From CAZUZS01 sp964624795 (GTDB lineage: Bacteria > Calditrichota > Calditrichia > RBG-13-44-9): a stretch of DNA of 9,315 bases. The notes beneath the pieces are model-generated. The model was not told where the DNA came from, ran no database searches, and saw only the letters and a list, made by a program, of their open reading frames with translations. Positions 1 through 7,543 of the stretch are shown here, one piece after another. The stretch is taken from contig CAZUZS010000124.1 of NCBI GenBank assembly GCA_964624795.1, positions 1 to 9,315 on the forward strand, read 5' to 3'. Position 1 is the first letter of the stretch; each line of letters opens with the position of its first letter. A program made the position numbers and the translations under genes.

Positions 1-1757
1 TGGTTTCCAACATACCCAATCAGGAAATCCTGGAAGGCGGCAGCTTTGCGCCCATTAGCCTGGACGAATTTGTGACGGATCCCGACGATCCCGACAACCA
101 GATTAACTGGACTGCCAGCGCCACCACCAATATTACGGTGAATGTCGTGAACCGGGTGGCAAGCATAACTGTCAATGATCCCAATTGGAACGGCAGCGAG
201 ACGGTGACATTTACCGCCACCGATACCTCCGGAGCCAGTGACAGCGACGATGCGACCTTCACAGTAACCGGTGTGAACGATCCCCCGGTACTCAGCGCAC
301 TGCCGGCAGTTGCTTTCGATGAGGATAATCAATATGTCATTCCGGTCAGCGGCTGGTTCGCATTCGTTGAAGATCCGGATAACGCGGACAGCACGCTGCA
401 ATGGAGCTTCAGCGGACTTACCAATATTATTGCATCGGTATCCGGGGACAGCGCCAGATTTTCCGCCCCCCCCAACTGGTTTGGTGAGGAAACCATCCAG
501 GTGATTGTCAGCGATGGTGAACTATCGGATACCACCGATTTAATGGTAAGCGTCAACCCGGTGAATGATCCGCCGGTGCTAGCCCTGCCGGTTGCCATCA
601 CCATTCCGGAAGACAGCAGCTTCGCCATCGATCTTGATTCGGCAGTCACCGATGTGGACGATCCGTTGGACAGCCTGCTCTGGAACGTGCAACTGATCAA
701 TCCTGCACCGGGTGTTCTGGACAGCATACATATTACCTACGATCCGCTGAGCCATCTTTTGACAATCGTGCCGAACGCCAACTACAACCTGCTGAACCAG
801 GAAGTCGAGTTTACAGTAACCGATCCGGCGGCAGCGTCAGATCAGGACACCGTTATGCTAAGCATCACACCGGTAAACGACCCCCCGGTCATCTCACAGC
901 TTCCGCTAATTAGCTTTAATGAAGATGATTCTCTCTCTTATGCAGCAAGTAACTGGTACGCCCATGTGGAAGACCCGGACAATGCCGACAGCACTCTCAC
1001 CTATACTGTACTTCCCGGCACTACTGTTCTGCTTTCCTCACAGACCGGCGGCTACATGTTCAAAGCGCCGGCCAACTGGTTTGGGGAAGATACTCTGCAG
1101 TTGGTGGTGAGCGACGGTATGTTGGCTGACACATCAGCACTGTACGTAACAGTTGCGCCGGTGAACGATCCGCCGGTCATCAGCGGTCTGCCAAACCAGG
1201 TGACATTTGCAGCCGACTCGTCAGCTCTCGTGAATGTCTGGGATCTGGTTCAGGACATTGAGCAGCCCGATTCCGCTCTTGCCTACGGATTTACCACATC
1301 CAACGATTCGCTGATGACGGATTACGATGCTGCCACCGGTTTCCTGACCCTTACTGCCGATTCCCAGTTCGAGGGCGAAGTGAATCTGGTTATTACCGTG
1401 ACTGACGACAGCGGGGCGGTTGCACAGGATACCTTGCTGGTTGTCGTAGATCCGATGGTCGGCATCTCCGATCCGCTTGCCGGACAGGTTCCGAAGGAAT
1501 TCGTGCTGATGCAGAACTACCCGAATCCGTTCAACCCGACCACCAAAATCAAGTTCGGGCTGCCGAAGGCCAGCGATGTGATTGTCGATGTTTACAACAT
1601 CCTGGGACAGCGGGTAGCAACGGTGTTCAAAGGGCAGAAGCCTGCCGGCTACCACATTGTGGAGTTCGACGCCAGCCGTCTTGGAAGCGGCCTTTATATC
1701 TACCGAATTCAGGCGGGTAATTTCAAAGCTGTAAAGAAAATGATGCTGGTGAAGTAA
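1..1757 (+). CDS. Secreted Ig/cadherin-like repeat protein with C-terminal T9SS type A sorting domain (5' end outside the window)
   Basis: The frame is open from base 3 to the stop at 1755-1757, so 584 residues are visible and the start lies upstream. The protein is a chain of beta-sandwich modules joined by the motif VNDPPV, found at visible residues 91, 187, 291 and 387. Modules are rich in Asp/Asn (for example EDPDNADSTL), as in calcium-stabilised cadherin-like and Ig-like bacterial repeats. Residues about 496-584 form a type IX secretion (Por) sorting domain: the entry motif NYPNPFNPTTKI, then VDVYNILGQRV, PAGYH, and the terminal SGLYIYRIQAG...KKMMLVK. In families with this domain, the C-terminus directs export through the outer membrane, after which it is usually removed. 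The protein is therefore probably secreted or surface-bound, as an adhesin or structural protein; no catalytic motif is visible. It is followed by a strong terminator at 1801. The function of the missing N-terminal part is unknown. Confidence 0.9.
   Translation, partial: VSNIPNQEILEGGSFAPISLDEFVTDPDDPDNQINWTASATTNITVNVVNRVASITVNDPNWNGSETVTFTATDTSGASDSDDATFTVTGVNDPPVLSALPAVAFDEDNQYVIPVSGWFAFVEDPDNADSTLQWSFSGLTNIIASVSGDSARFSAPPNWFGEETIQVIVSDGELSDTTDLMVSVNPVNDPPVLALPVAITIPEDSSFAIDLDSAVTDVDDPLDSLLWNVQLINPAPGVLDSIHITYDPLSHLLTIVPNANYNLLNQEVEFTVTDPAAASDQDTVMLSITPVNDPPVISQLPLISFNEDDSLSYAASNWYAHVEDPDNADSTLTYTVLPGTTVLLSSQTGGYMFKAPANWFGEDTLQLVVSDGMLADTSALYVTVAPVNDPPVISGLPNQVTFAADSSALVNVWDLVQDIEQPDSALAYGFTTSNDSLMTDYDAATGFLTLTADSQFEGEVNLVITVTDDSGAVAQDTLLVVVDPMVGISDPLAGQVPKEFVLMQNYPNPFNPTTKIKFGLPKASDVIVDVYNILGQRVATVFKGQKPAGYHIVEFDASRLGSGLYIYRIQAGNFKAVKKMMLVK
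273..1178 (+). repeat. Alternating tandem repeats (A-B-A, then a B-like unit) inside the secreted protein gene
   Basis: The four VNDPPV junctions begin at bases 273, 561, 873 and 1161. This gives unit lengths of 288, 312 and 288 bases (96, 104 and 96 residues). The first and third units share W(F/Y)A.VEDPDNADSTL and AP.NWFGE.T.Q..VSDG and have the same length. The second unit lacks these and carries VTDVDDPLDSLLW instead. A fourth, B-like unit follows up to the sorting domain, and a partial module precedes the first junction. The pattern suggests that a two-module block was duplicated, not a single module. Confidence 0.75.
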
Positions 1758-1800
1758 AAATCCTCAGATAGAATTTCATTCTCCGAAGGAAGAAAAAGAA

Positions 1801-1828
1801 AAGGCGGTGTTAACTCACCGCCTTTTTT
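1801..1828. terminator. Bidirectional rho-independent terminator between convergent genes
   Basis: A perfect 9-bp stem (AAGGCGGTG, 1801-1809, with CACCGCCTT, 1816-1824) encloses a 6-base loop and is followed by further T residues to 1828. The bases just upstream (about 1789-1800) are A-rich, so the minus-strand transcript also ends in a U-rich run after the same hairpin. It sits 43 bases after the stop of the secreted-protein gene and 26 bases past the stop of the aldolase gene on the other strand, so it can serve both. Confidence 0.92.
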
Positions 1829-1854
1829 ATTGCAAAAAAATCAGGTTTAAAGAA

Positions 1855-2907
1855 CTATGCGATCGTGATGTTTTTGTCCAGGTAAACGTCCTGAATAGTA
1901 TTCAGCAGTTCCACACCTTCTTTCATTGGTTTCTGGAAGGCTTTTCGTCCGGAAATCAGCCCCATGCCGCCTGCCCGTTTGTTGATCACCGCTGTGCGGA
2001 CCGCTTGCGCCAGGTCGTTTTTCCCGGATGCGCCACCGGAGTTGATGAGACCGGCCCGCCCCATGTAGCAATTCACCACCTGGTAACGGGTTAGATCGAT
2101 CGGGTGATCGCTGGTGAGTTCCGAGTAAACTTTAGCATGCGTTTTGCCAAAATTAATCGCGTTAAAGCCGCCATTATTCTCCGGCTGTTTCTGTTTCACA
2201 ATATCGGCTTCAATTGTTGCTGCCAGATGGTTTGCCTGGCCTGTCAGGTCTGAAGCCAGGTGATAATCCACACCATCTTTCTTGAATGCGGGATTTCGCA
2301 GGTAGGCCCACAGGAATGTGACCATTCCCAGGCTGTGTGCATAACGGAAAGCATCCGTAATTTCCTGAATCTGACGGTTGGATTCATCTGAACCGAAATA
2401 GATGGTGGCACCCACCGCCACCGCACCCATATCAAATGCCTGATCGACGCTGGCGAAAAGTATTTGATCGTATTTGTTGGGGTAAGTTAACAATTCATTG
2501 TGGTTTAATTTTACCATGAATGGGATCTTGTGGGCGTACTTGCGGGCAATGCTTCCCAGCACACCAAGGGTAGACGCTACTGCGTTGCAGCCGCCTTCGA
2601 TAGCCAGTTTCACAATGTTTTCCGGATCGAAATACGCAGGATTAGGTGCAAAAGAAGCGCCTGCGGTATGTTCAATTCCCTGGTCCACGGGCAGAATGGA
2701 AAGATAGCCGGTTTTTGCCAACCGCCCGGTGTTGAAAAATAACTGCATATTGCGCATCACATTAATGCTGCGGTCGGAGGCAGTGTGAATTCGGTCAATA
2801 AAATCTGGTCCCGGCAAATGCAGATTCTCCTTCGGCACGGTCTTACACTGGTGATTAAGCAGACCATCTGCGTCGTTACCCAGCAACTCAACAATTCGAC
2901 TGTTCAT
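1855..2907 (-). CDS. fbaB: Class I fructose-bisphosphate aldolase, archaeal/DhnA type
   Basis: This 350-residue cytoplasmic enzyme reversibly splits fructose 1,6-bisphosphate into dihydroxyacetone phosphate and glyceraldehyde 3-phosphate through a Schiff base. The length equals that of E. coli FbaB, and the match is close throughout as judged from memory: GYLSILPVDQGIEHTAGASF (68-87), VKLNHNELLTYPN (132-144), GATIYFGS (166-173), DGVDYH (211-216), LTGQANHLAA (221-230), NCYMGRAGLINSGG (279-292) and AVINKRAGGMGLI (306-318). The Schiff-base lysine is expected in the DIVKQK motif (Lys238 or Lys240; the exact residue is inferred by family alignment). The start at 2907 is chosen because AAGGAG lies 7 bases upstream and because it gives the family N-terminus. 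A longer in-frame extension to 3138 has no family support. In E. coli this enzyme is associated with gluconeogenic growth; the role here is inferred to be similar. Confidence 0.96.
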   Translation of the reverse strand: MNSRIVELLGNDADGLLNHQCKTVPKENLHLPGPDFIDRIHTASDRSINVMRNMQLFFNTGRLAKTGYLSILPVDQGIEHTAGASFAPNPAYFDPENIVKLAIEGGCNAVASTLGVLGSIARKYAHKIPFMVKLNHNELLTYPNKYDQILFASVDQAFDMGAVAVGATIYFGSDESNRQIQEITDAFRYAHSLGMVTFLWAYLRNPAFKKDGVDYHLASDLTGQANHLAATIEADIVKQKQPENNGGFNAINFGKTHAKVYSELTSDHPIDLTRYQVVNCYMGRAGLINSGGASGKNDLAQAVRTAVINKRAGGMGLISGRKAFQKPMKEGVELLNTIQDVYLDKNITIA

Positions 2908-2937
2908 GTTTGGACTCCTTATTTTAAATGATTCGAT

Positions 2938-2951
2938 TCCAAAATTTTGGA
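2938..2951. promoter_or_regulatory. 14-bp perfect palindrome at the probable fbaB transcription start (possible operator)
   Basis: TCCAAAATTTTGGA is a perfect palindrome 31-44 bases upstream of the fbaB start codon. It lies immediately downstream of the putative -10 box at 2956-2961, so it would cover the +1 position, a common place for a repressor site. The core is all A/T, so some chance of coincidence remains. No known regulator is assigned. Confidence 0.4.
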
Positions 2952-2955
2952 GTAG

Positions 2956-2984
2956 AATATAACACCACAACGCGGATGGAACAA
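2956..2984 (-). promoter_or_regulatory. Putative sigma70-like promoter of fbaB
   Basis: Read on the minus strand, TTGTTC (2984-2979) and TATATT (2961-2956) are separated by exactly 17 bases. The -10 box matches TATAAT at five of six positions; the -35 box matches only at TTG. The predicted start is about 40 bases upstream of the aldolase start codon. Confidence 0.4.
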
Positions 2985-2998
2985 AGGGAAATGGAACA

Positions 2999-3109
2999 AT
3001 GCCGCATGTGGTATTCTCTTCCTCATGGGTCCGAAAATCGAAAATGGGCGAGGTAGTCGTTGACGAAAATCGGGCTGTTGGAGTGGGCTCGGGCCCGGCG
3101 CCATTCTGA
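2999..3109 (+). CDS. Possible 36-residue small ORF, divergent from fbaB
   Basis: An ATG at 2999 opens 36 codons to a TGA at 3107-3109. The translation begins MPHVVFSSSW and continues with the hydrophobic, acidic stretch GEVVVDENRAVGVGSG. Purine-rich AGGGAAATGGAA precedes it, but the spacing is not ideal for a ribosome binding site. It lies back-to-back with the aldolase promoter in DNA that is more G+C-rich than the rest of the intergenic region. No family is recognised. This could well be chance; it is recorded because the residue order looks less random than the other frames here. Confidence 0.2.
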   Translation: MPHVVFSSSWVRKSKMGEVVVDENRAVGVGSGPAPF

Positions 3110-3462
3110 AAGAGACCGGAGGCAATTTGCCGCCGCAAAGCAATGCAATATCATATCTTCTTACGGCAACTTTTTCACATATGGGAAGGATTTTATTTTT
3201 CACACGAAAAAATTTTTGTTTCAGAAAAAACATGGTTATTTTAATCGAAGATTGAGAGCGATTTTTAACAATATTCTCCGTAAGTCTTTTCACCGCTAAT
3301 GATCTCGATTATTTGAATATTCCGGAATCGCCAAAATCGGAGAAGTTCAGTTTATCCTCAATGTTTTTTTCAGCGAAGCAAATTGGAGCACTTGGGAGCT
3401 ATCTGTCGGATGGCTTCTTTTAATTATCTGATATTGTTAAACCAAAATAGAAGGAGCACCGG
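3110..3462. other. AT-rich intergenic region upstream of the patatin gene
   Basis: No convincing gene, RNA or terminator is seen in these 353 bases. They contain long A and T runs around 3170-3250 and a 10-bp perfect palindrome ATTCCGGAAT at 3319-3328. The patatin ribosome binding site AAGGAG is at 3451-3456. I found no well-matched -35/-10 pair for the patatin gene. A short basic frame at 3060-3299 on the plus strand lacks an ATG-type start with a ribosome binding site and is not called. Confidence 0.5.
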
Positions 3463-5127
3463 ATGAAAATGTTCGGTATGCTTTACCAGTGGATGTTTAA
3501 GCGCCTGCCCTGGCGATTTTCTGTTCCCATGCTGGTAGTCGGATTGGTCTATTTCCTGTTGGTATTTCCCTGGCTGGTTTATCACGGAACACTTCGCTTT
3601 ACGGAAATAGTGCTCAATTATTTACGCATTGGCGCATTGTGGCAGCAGTATCTGCCCTTGCGGGAAGTGATTTCCGCACTCATCATCCTCGGATTTGCGT
3701 TGCTGGGTGCGGTGTTGAGTTACGGGTTGGCAGCTATCCTTTACCGGCTGTGGAGACGCAAGCCGCTGAAAAATCTCTCAATACATGCGCCTGTTCTGCC
3801 GGATTTTTCCGGCCGCGAAAATGCGGACGGAGACAGCCTGTTAAAAAATTACCAGAGAATCGGTATTATCCTGGCAGGTGGCGGGGCAAAAGGCGCTTAC
3901 CAGGCTGGCGCCATGAAAGCCATTTATGAGTTTCTGGAAAAACACCATGCCCATCACAAAGTGAAGATGATTGCCGGAACATCCATCGGTTCCTGGAACT
4001 CGATGTTTTGGCTGTCGGACCTTATAAAGGGCCCGAATGGTGAAGCCGGTCTTCACGAACAATGGTGGCATCGGGTAAATGTTCCTAATGTAATTCAGCC
4101 TGTTTCCTATCGGCCGATGAATCAAAATTATTTCCTCTCCAGCCAGCCGTGGCAGGAAGGCTTCGATATGATTTTCAAACACAACCGGGAAGCGCACGAC
4201 CGTCTTATGTACCATCTCCAAAACCCGGACGCGCCCGATGCCATGCATTTTTATTTTACCCGGTCCAACGTGGAGCGCGCCCACCTGGAGTTTACGACCA
4301 ATCGTTCCGATTTGAGCGATATTCCGGAAAACCTGCCTGTGGGCCAGCGTCCCCGCCCGCCGGTACCGCACGATATCTGGAAAAAAGCACAGACAGTGGA
4401 TGACATGCGCACTGGTGTTTTTGCCTCGATGGATTTGCCCCCTTTATTTAAATATACGTCCATCGGCGACGAGTATTTTGAGGATGGCGGGGTGGTGGAC
4501 AACCTTCCCATCCGTTTTGGCACCGAGCTGGAGAATTGCGACCTTCTGTTTATCCTGCCATTGAACGCCAGTTTCGATGAAACTGCAGATCAGAATTCGG
4601 TGATGAAACGGCTTTTCCGGGTGATGAATGTGCGCCAGGGTGTTTTGGAGCGTAATTCCTTCAAGATGATTTATCTTTACAATGAATTGGCCGGGCTTCG
4701 CCAGCAGGCGGAAAAATACGAAAATTCGTTTTCAGAGATATATTCACAGCTCGAGAAATCGGGGTTGGATATTGCGGAAATGAAAAATCTGAAATCCCAA
4801 ATAGAGCGGATCCTGCCGGCCGGACATTTACAGAGCCGGAATTCACATGTGAAGTCAGGGAATGAGCAAATTCCAGAATCTGCCGCCGGTCGGGCACGTT
4901 TGCGACGCCACAAGGCGGTCCAGGTGTTTTCTATTTGCCCGGCGCCGGAACTGGCAATTAACACCTCCGAATTCTGGAAGACCGAGGGAGCCGGGAGGGC
5001 ATTTCGACTGATGTATGAATATTCGTGGAGTGAACTGGAAAAATTCGACTTCCGTGCTGCCCCAGACTGGATTCGAATGGCGCTGGTGAGTCCTCATGGT
5101 CAGGTAACTTACCTGGAAGATTTTTAG
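3463..5127 (+). CDS. Membrane-anchored patatin-like phospholipase
   Basis: This 554-residue protein carries a patatin (lipid acyl hydrolase) domain at about residues 132-370. The oxyanion-hole loop is GGGAKGAYQAG (139-149). The nucleophile is Ser174 in GTSIG (172-176), and the dyad aspartate is Asp341 in DGG (341-343), so all catalytic elements are present. Two hydrophobic segments (about 20-40 and 68-94) precede the domain, followed by the basic YRLWRRK. This predicts a hairpin anchor in the inner membrane with the catalytic part in the cytoplasm. After the domain there is a stretch of predicted helix (about 405-450), a variable linker and a C-terminal segment with no motif I recognise. The family hydrolyses acyl esters of phospholipids or related lipids; the substrate here is unknown. 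The start is supported by AAGGAG 6 bases upstream. The two-component pair follows after 151 bases on the same strand. Confidence 0.92.
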   Translation: MKMFGMLYQWMFKRLPWRFSVPMLVVGLVYFLLVFPWLVYHGTLRFTEIVLNYLRIGALWQQYLPLREVISALIILGFALLGAVLSYGLAAILYRLWRRKPLKNLSIHAPVLPDFSGRENADGDSLLKNYQRIGIILAGGGAKGAYQAGAMKAIYEFLEKHHAHHKVKMIAGTSIGSWNSMFWLSDLIKGPNGEAGLHEQWWHRVNVPNVIQPVSYRPMNQNYFLSSQPWQEGFDMIFKHNREAHDRLMYHLQNPDAPDAMHFYFTRSNVERAHLEFTTNRSDLSDIPENLPVGQRPRPPVPHDIWKKAQTVDDMRTGVFASMDLPPLFKYTSIGDEYFEDGGVVDNLPIRFGTELENCDLLFILPLNASFDETADQNSVMKRLFRVMNVRQGVLERNSFKMIYLYNELAGLRQQAEKYENSFSEIYSQLEKSGLDIAEMKNLKSQIERILPAGHLQSRNSHVKSGNEQIPESAAGRARLRRHKAVQVFSICPAPELAINTSEFWKTEGAGRAFRLMYEYSWSELEKFDFRAAPDWIRMALVSPHGQVTYLEDF

Positions 5128-5144
5128 AGGTCTTTCGTGCTGGC

Positions 5145-5170
5145 CGGTTTCAACGGCAGCCGTTTCACCG
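5145..5170 (+). terminator. Interrupted hairpin after the patatin gene (weak terminator or mRNA structure)
   Basis: CGGT (5145-5148) pairs with ACCG (5167-5170), and AACGG (5152-5156) pairs with CCGTT (5160-5164) around a 3-base loop, with a small internal bulge on each side. It begins 17 bases after the patatin stop. The bases after it are only moderately T-rich, so termination would be partial at best. Confidence 0.3.
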
Positions 5171-5186
5171 TTCCTGTTTGACCATT

Positions 5187-5195
5187 TGTTATACT
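5187..5195 (+). promoter_or_regulatory. Extended -10 promoter for the two-component operon
   Basis: TG-T-TATACT (5187-5195) is a full extended -10 element (TGn before a five-of-six match to TATAAT). A recognisable -35 box is absent, which extended -10 promoters tolerate. The predicted transcript would begin near 5202, leaving a leader of about 77 bases before the response regulator start at 5279. Confidence 0.45.
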
Positions 5196-5278
5196 TTCGT
5201 GAGGATTTTGCCACAAAAACCGGCTAATTTAATCTACCATTTTAAAGAAAATCAGGAGTTTAAATAGAAGGCTGCGAG

Positions 5279-6004
5279 ATGAAGGATCAAAAAAAAGTGT
5301 TGATCATTGAGGATGATCCCAATATTGCCGATTTGGTGGAAATCCACCTGAAAGACCTGGGATACGATTTGGAACGTGCAGAGGATGGAGACACCGGGCT
5401 GGAGAAGGCGCTGGGAGATGGCTTTTCGCTGATCATCCTGGACCTCATGCTTCCGGGCAAAAATGGCCTGGATATCTGCAAAGAAGTGCGTTCCCGAAAT
5501 AAATTTACGCCCATTCTCATGCTGACTGCAAAATCCGAGGAGCTGGATAAAGTGCTGGGGCTCGAACTGGGAGCTGATGACTACATCACCAAGCCGTTTA
5601 GCGTACGTGAGCTGGTTGCCCGTATTAAGGCCATTTTGCGCCGCGTAGAAGTAGAGATGGAGAAAAGCCAGGAGGAGGAAGTGGATAATCTGCTCTCCTT
5701 CGGGAAGCTGGCAATCGATTTGACCAAACGCAAAGTGACCCTGAACGGTCAGACTATCGAACTGACCGCGAAAGAGTTCGACCTGCTGCGGCTTTTCGCA
5801 CGAAACCCCGGGCGTACTTACAGCCGGAACGATCTTCTCGATATGGTTTGGGGATACCAGTTCAGCGGATACGATCATACTGTAAATTCGCATATTAACC
5901 GGCTCCGGAACAAGATAGAAAAAGATCCCGCAAATCCGCGCTACATAAAAACGGTGTGGGGTGTGGGCTACCGGTTCGCCGAAATCGAGGAGTTTGTGGA
6001 ATGA
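5279..6004 (+). CDS. OmpR/PhoB-family response regulator
   Basis: This 241-residue DNA-binding response regulator has a receiver domain at about 5-122. The acidic pocket is Glu11-Asp12-Asp13, the phosphoacceptor Asp55 (in LIILDLMLPG), the switch Thr83 and the conserved Lys105 in TKPF. A charged linker (about 123-137, rich in Glu) leads to a winged-helix domain at about 138-235 with the ELTAKEFDLLRLF, VWGY and TVNSHINRLRNKIE motifs and the C-terminal GVGYRF wing. All signalling residues are intact. Upon phosphorylation by the adjacent kinase it should bind DNA as a dimer and activate or repress target genes; the targets are unknown. The start at 5279 has AAGG 7 bases upstream. Its stop overlaps the kinase start in ATGA, so the pair is probably translationally coupled. 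Confidence 0.96.
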   Translation: MKDQKKVLIIEDDPNIADLVEIHLKDLGYDLERAEDGDTGLEKALGDGFSLIILDLMLPGKNGLDICKEVRSRNKFTPILMLTAKSEELDKVLGLELGADDYITKPFSVRELVARIKAILRRVEVEMEKSQEEEVDNLLSFGKLAIDLTKRKVTLNGQTIELTAKEFDLLRLFARNPGRTYSRNDLLDMVWGYQFSGYDHTVNSHINRLRNKIEKDPANPRYIKTVWGVGYRFAEIEEFVE

Positions 6005-7479
6005 AGAAATTCTTTACTACATTTTATGGCAAGCTGTCTGCCATCTTCCTGATTCTCCTGATCATCATGGGAATCGCGCAGGTACTGATTACCCTGCAAT
6101 CGTCAACCCGCTTTTACAGCGAAGCGGATCAGAAACTCAACTCCAGGCTGGCGTTTGATATGGCAAACGAATTCCGGCCGTTTCTGAAAGACAGCATTAA
6201 TTTTGCCGGAATCGAACAGACCATCCACTACATGATGATTATGAATCCCAAGATAGAGATTTATCTGCTGGACGGATCCGGTAAAATTCTGGCGTTCTTT
6301 GCCGAACCGCAAAAGAAAGTGCAGGCCAAATTTGTGGATGTGGATCCCATTCGCCGTTTCCTGGCCGCCAACGCGAATATGCCAATCCTGGGTGACGATC
6401 CACGGCATATCGGACGCAAAAAACCGTTCTCGGTCGCCTCACTGAAAATCGGCCAGAGCATCGACGGCTATCTGTATATTATTATCGGCAGCGAACAATT
6501 CGATTCCGCCGCCAGCACCATCCGCGAGAGCTACATTGTCCAGACGATTTTGAAAGGATTGCTGGTGACCCTGCTTTTTACCGGCATCATCGGGCTGATC
6601 CTCTTCGCGCTCTTAACGCGGCGGCTTCGCCGAATGGCGGAAGTGGTCAGGCAGTTTGAGCGCGGGATGCTGGAGAAACGGATTCCGGTCAAATCGAACG
6701 ATGAAGTCGGCCACCTGGCACAATCCTTTAACCGGATGGCCGATACGATTGTGACCAATATGGACGAATTGAAAAAGAATGATAACCTGCGGCGGGAATT
6801 GGTCGCCAACGTCTCGCACGATTTGCGGAGTCCGCTGGCTTCCATACAGGGTTACCTGGAGACCATCCTGATGAAAGATAAAACGCTGACCGCGGAGGAG
6901 CGCAACCAGTTTCTGCAGGTAATCCTGAATAATACCACACTGCTAAATAACCTTGTGGAACAGTTGTTTGAATTGTCCAAACTGGATGCAAGACAGGTGC
7001 AGCCCAATCCCGAACCGTTTTCTATGGCCGAGCTGGCGCAGGATGTTGTAATGAAATTCAAGCCGCGCGCGGAAAAACGAAATGTAGATTTGCAAGCCGT
7101 TTTGCCCGAAAATCTGCCACAGGTCAAAGCCGATATTGGTCTTATTGAACGAGCGCTTTCAAACCTGATAGACAACGCACTCCGCTACACGCCTGAAAAA
7201 GGTACCGTCAAGGTCGTTTTGTCAAATTCACATAAGAGAGTACGCGTGCTGGTTTCCGATACCGGCAACGGGATTTCGGCTGATGACCTGCCGTTTATTT
7301 TCGATCGATTTTATCGTGCCGAGAAAAGCCGGGCGCGAACCACCGGCGGAACCGGCCTGGGCCTTGCAATATCCAAGAAAATTCTGGAGTTGCATGGCAG
7401 CACCATCACCGTGGAGAGTGTAGTAAATGTGGGAACTACTTTCTCTTTCGATATGGATGCCTCGCCGCGCTCCACCTAA
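6001..7479 (+). CDS. Sensor histidine kinase (HAMP, HisKA, HATPase_c)
   Basis: This 492-residue inner-membrane kinase has a first transmembrane helix at about 12-32 and a periplasmic sensor of about 145 residues. The sensor contains IEIYLLDGSGKILAFF, reminiscent of Cache/PAS-like extracellular folds (inference). A second helix lies at about 182-204, followed by a HAMP linker (about 205-258). The phosphoacceptor His273 is in VSHDLRSPLA. The ATP-binding domain has the N box LSNLIDNALRYTP (N388, N392), the G1 box DTGNGI (420-425), the F box FDRFYR (434-439) and the G2 box GGTGLGL (449-455); all are intact. The start at 6001 is preferred because GAGGAG lies 8 bases upstream and it gives the 4-bp ATGA overlap with the regulator gene. 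An in-frame start 15 codons earlier would lie inside the regulator gene. The signal it senses is not evident. Confidence 0.96.
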   Translation: MKKFFTTFYGKLSAIFLILLIIMGIAQVLITLQSSTRFYSEADQKLNSRLAFDMANEFRPFLKDSINFAGIEQTIHYMMIMNPKIEIYLLDGSGKILAFFAEPQKKVQAKFVDVDPIRRFLAANANMPILGDDPRHIGRKKPFSVASLKIGQSIDGYLYIIIGSEQFDSAASTIRESYIVQTILKGLLVTLLFTGIIGLILFALLTRRLRRMAEVVRQFERGMLEKRIPVKSNDEVGHLAQSFNRMADTIVTNMDELKKNDNLRRELVANVSHDLRSPLASIQGYLETILMKDKTLTAEERNQFLQVILNNTTLLNNLVEQLFELSKLDARQVQPNPEPFSMAELAQDVVMKFKPRAEKRNVDLQAVLPENLPQVKADIGLIERALSNLIDNALRYTPEKGTVKVVLSNSHKRVRVLVSDTGNGISADDLPFIFDRFYRAEKSRARTTGGTGLGLAISKKILELHGSTITVESVVNVGTTFSFDMDASPRST

Positions 7480-7543
7480 TAGGATGAAAGCCGCTCATCG
7501 GCAGAATATTTGAATTCTGGGTAAGGAAGCAATCGATGTGGAA

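Noticed and set aside
1221..1655. 144-residue minus-strand frame within the secreted-protein gene
   Set aside because: It is a shadow of the strongly supported plus-strand repeat and sorting-domain frame.
2908..3138. 77-residue N-terminal extension of the aldolase
   Set aside because: The start at 2907 has AAGGAG at ideal spacing and gives exactly the family length and N-terminus; the extension covers the promoter and palindrome region.
3181..3250. A/T runs as a possible terminator
   Set aside because: No G+C-containing stem accompanies the runs, so nothing distinguishes them from AT-rich intergenic DNA.
3060..3299. 79-residue plus-strand frame upstream of the patatin gene
   Set aside because: It has a non-ATG start, no ribosome binding site and a translation dominated by Phe, Lys and Arg from AT-rich DNA.
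5956..6000. Earlier in-frame start for the histidine kinase
   Set aside because: It would lie inside the response regulator gene; the ATG at 6001 has GAGGAG upstream, forms the usual ATGA overlap and begins just before the first membrane helix.
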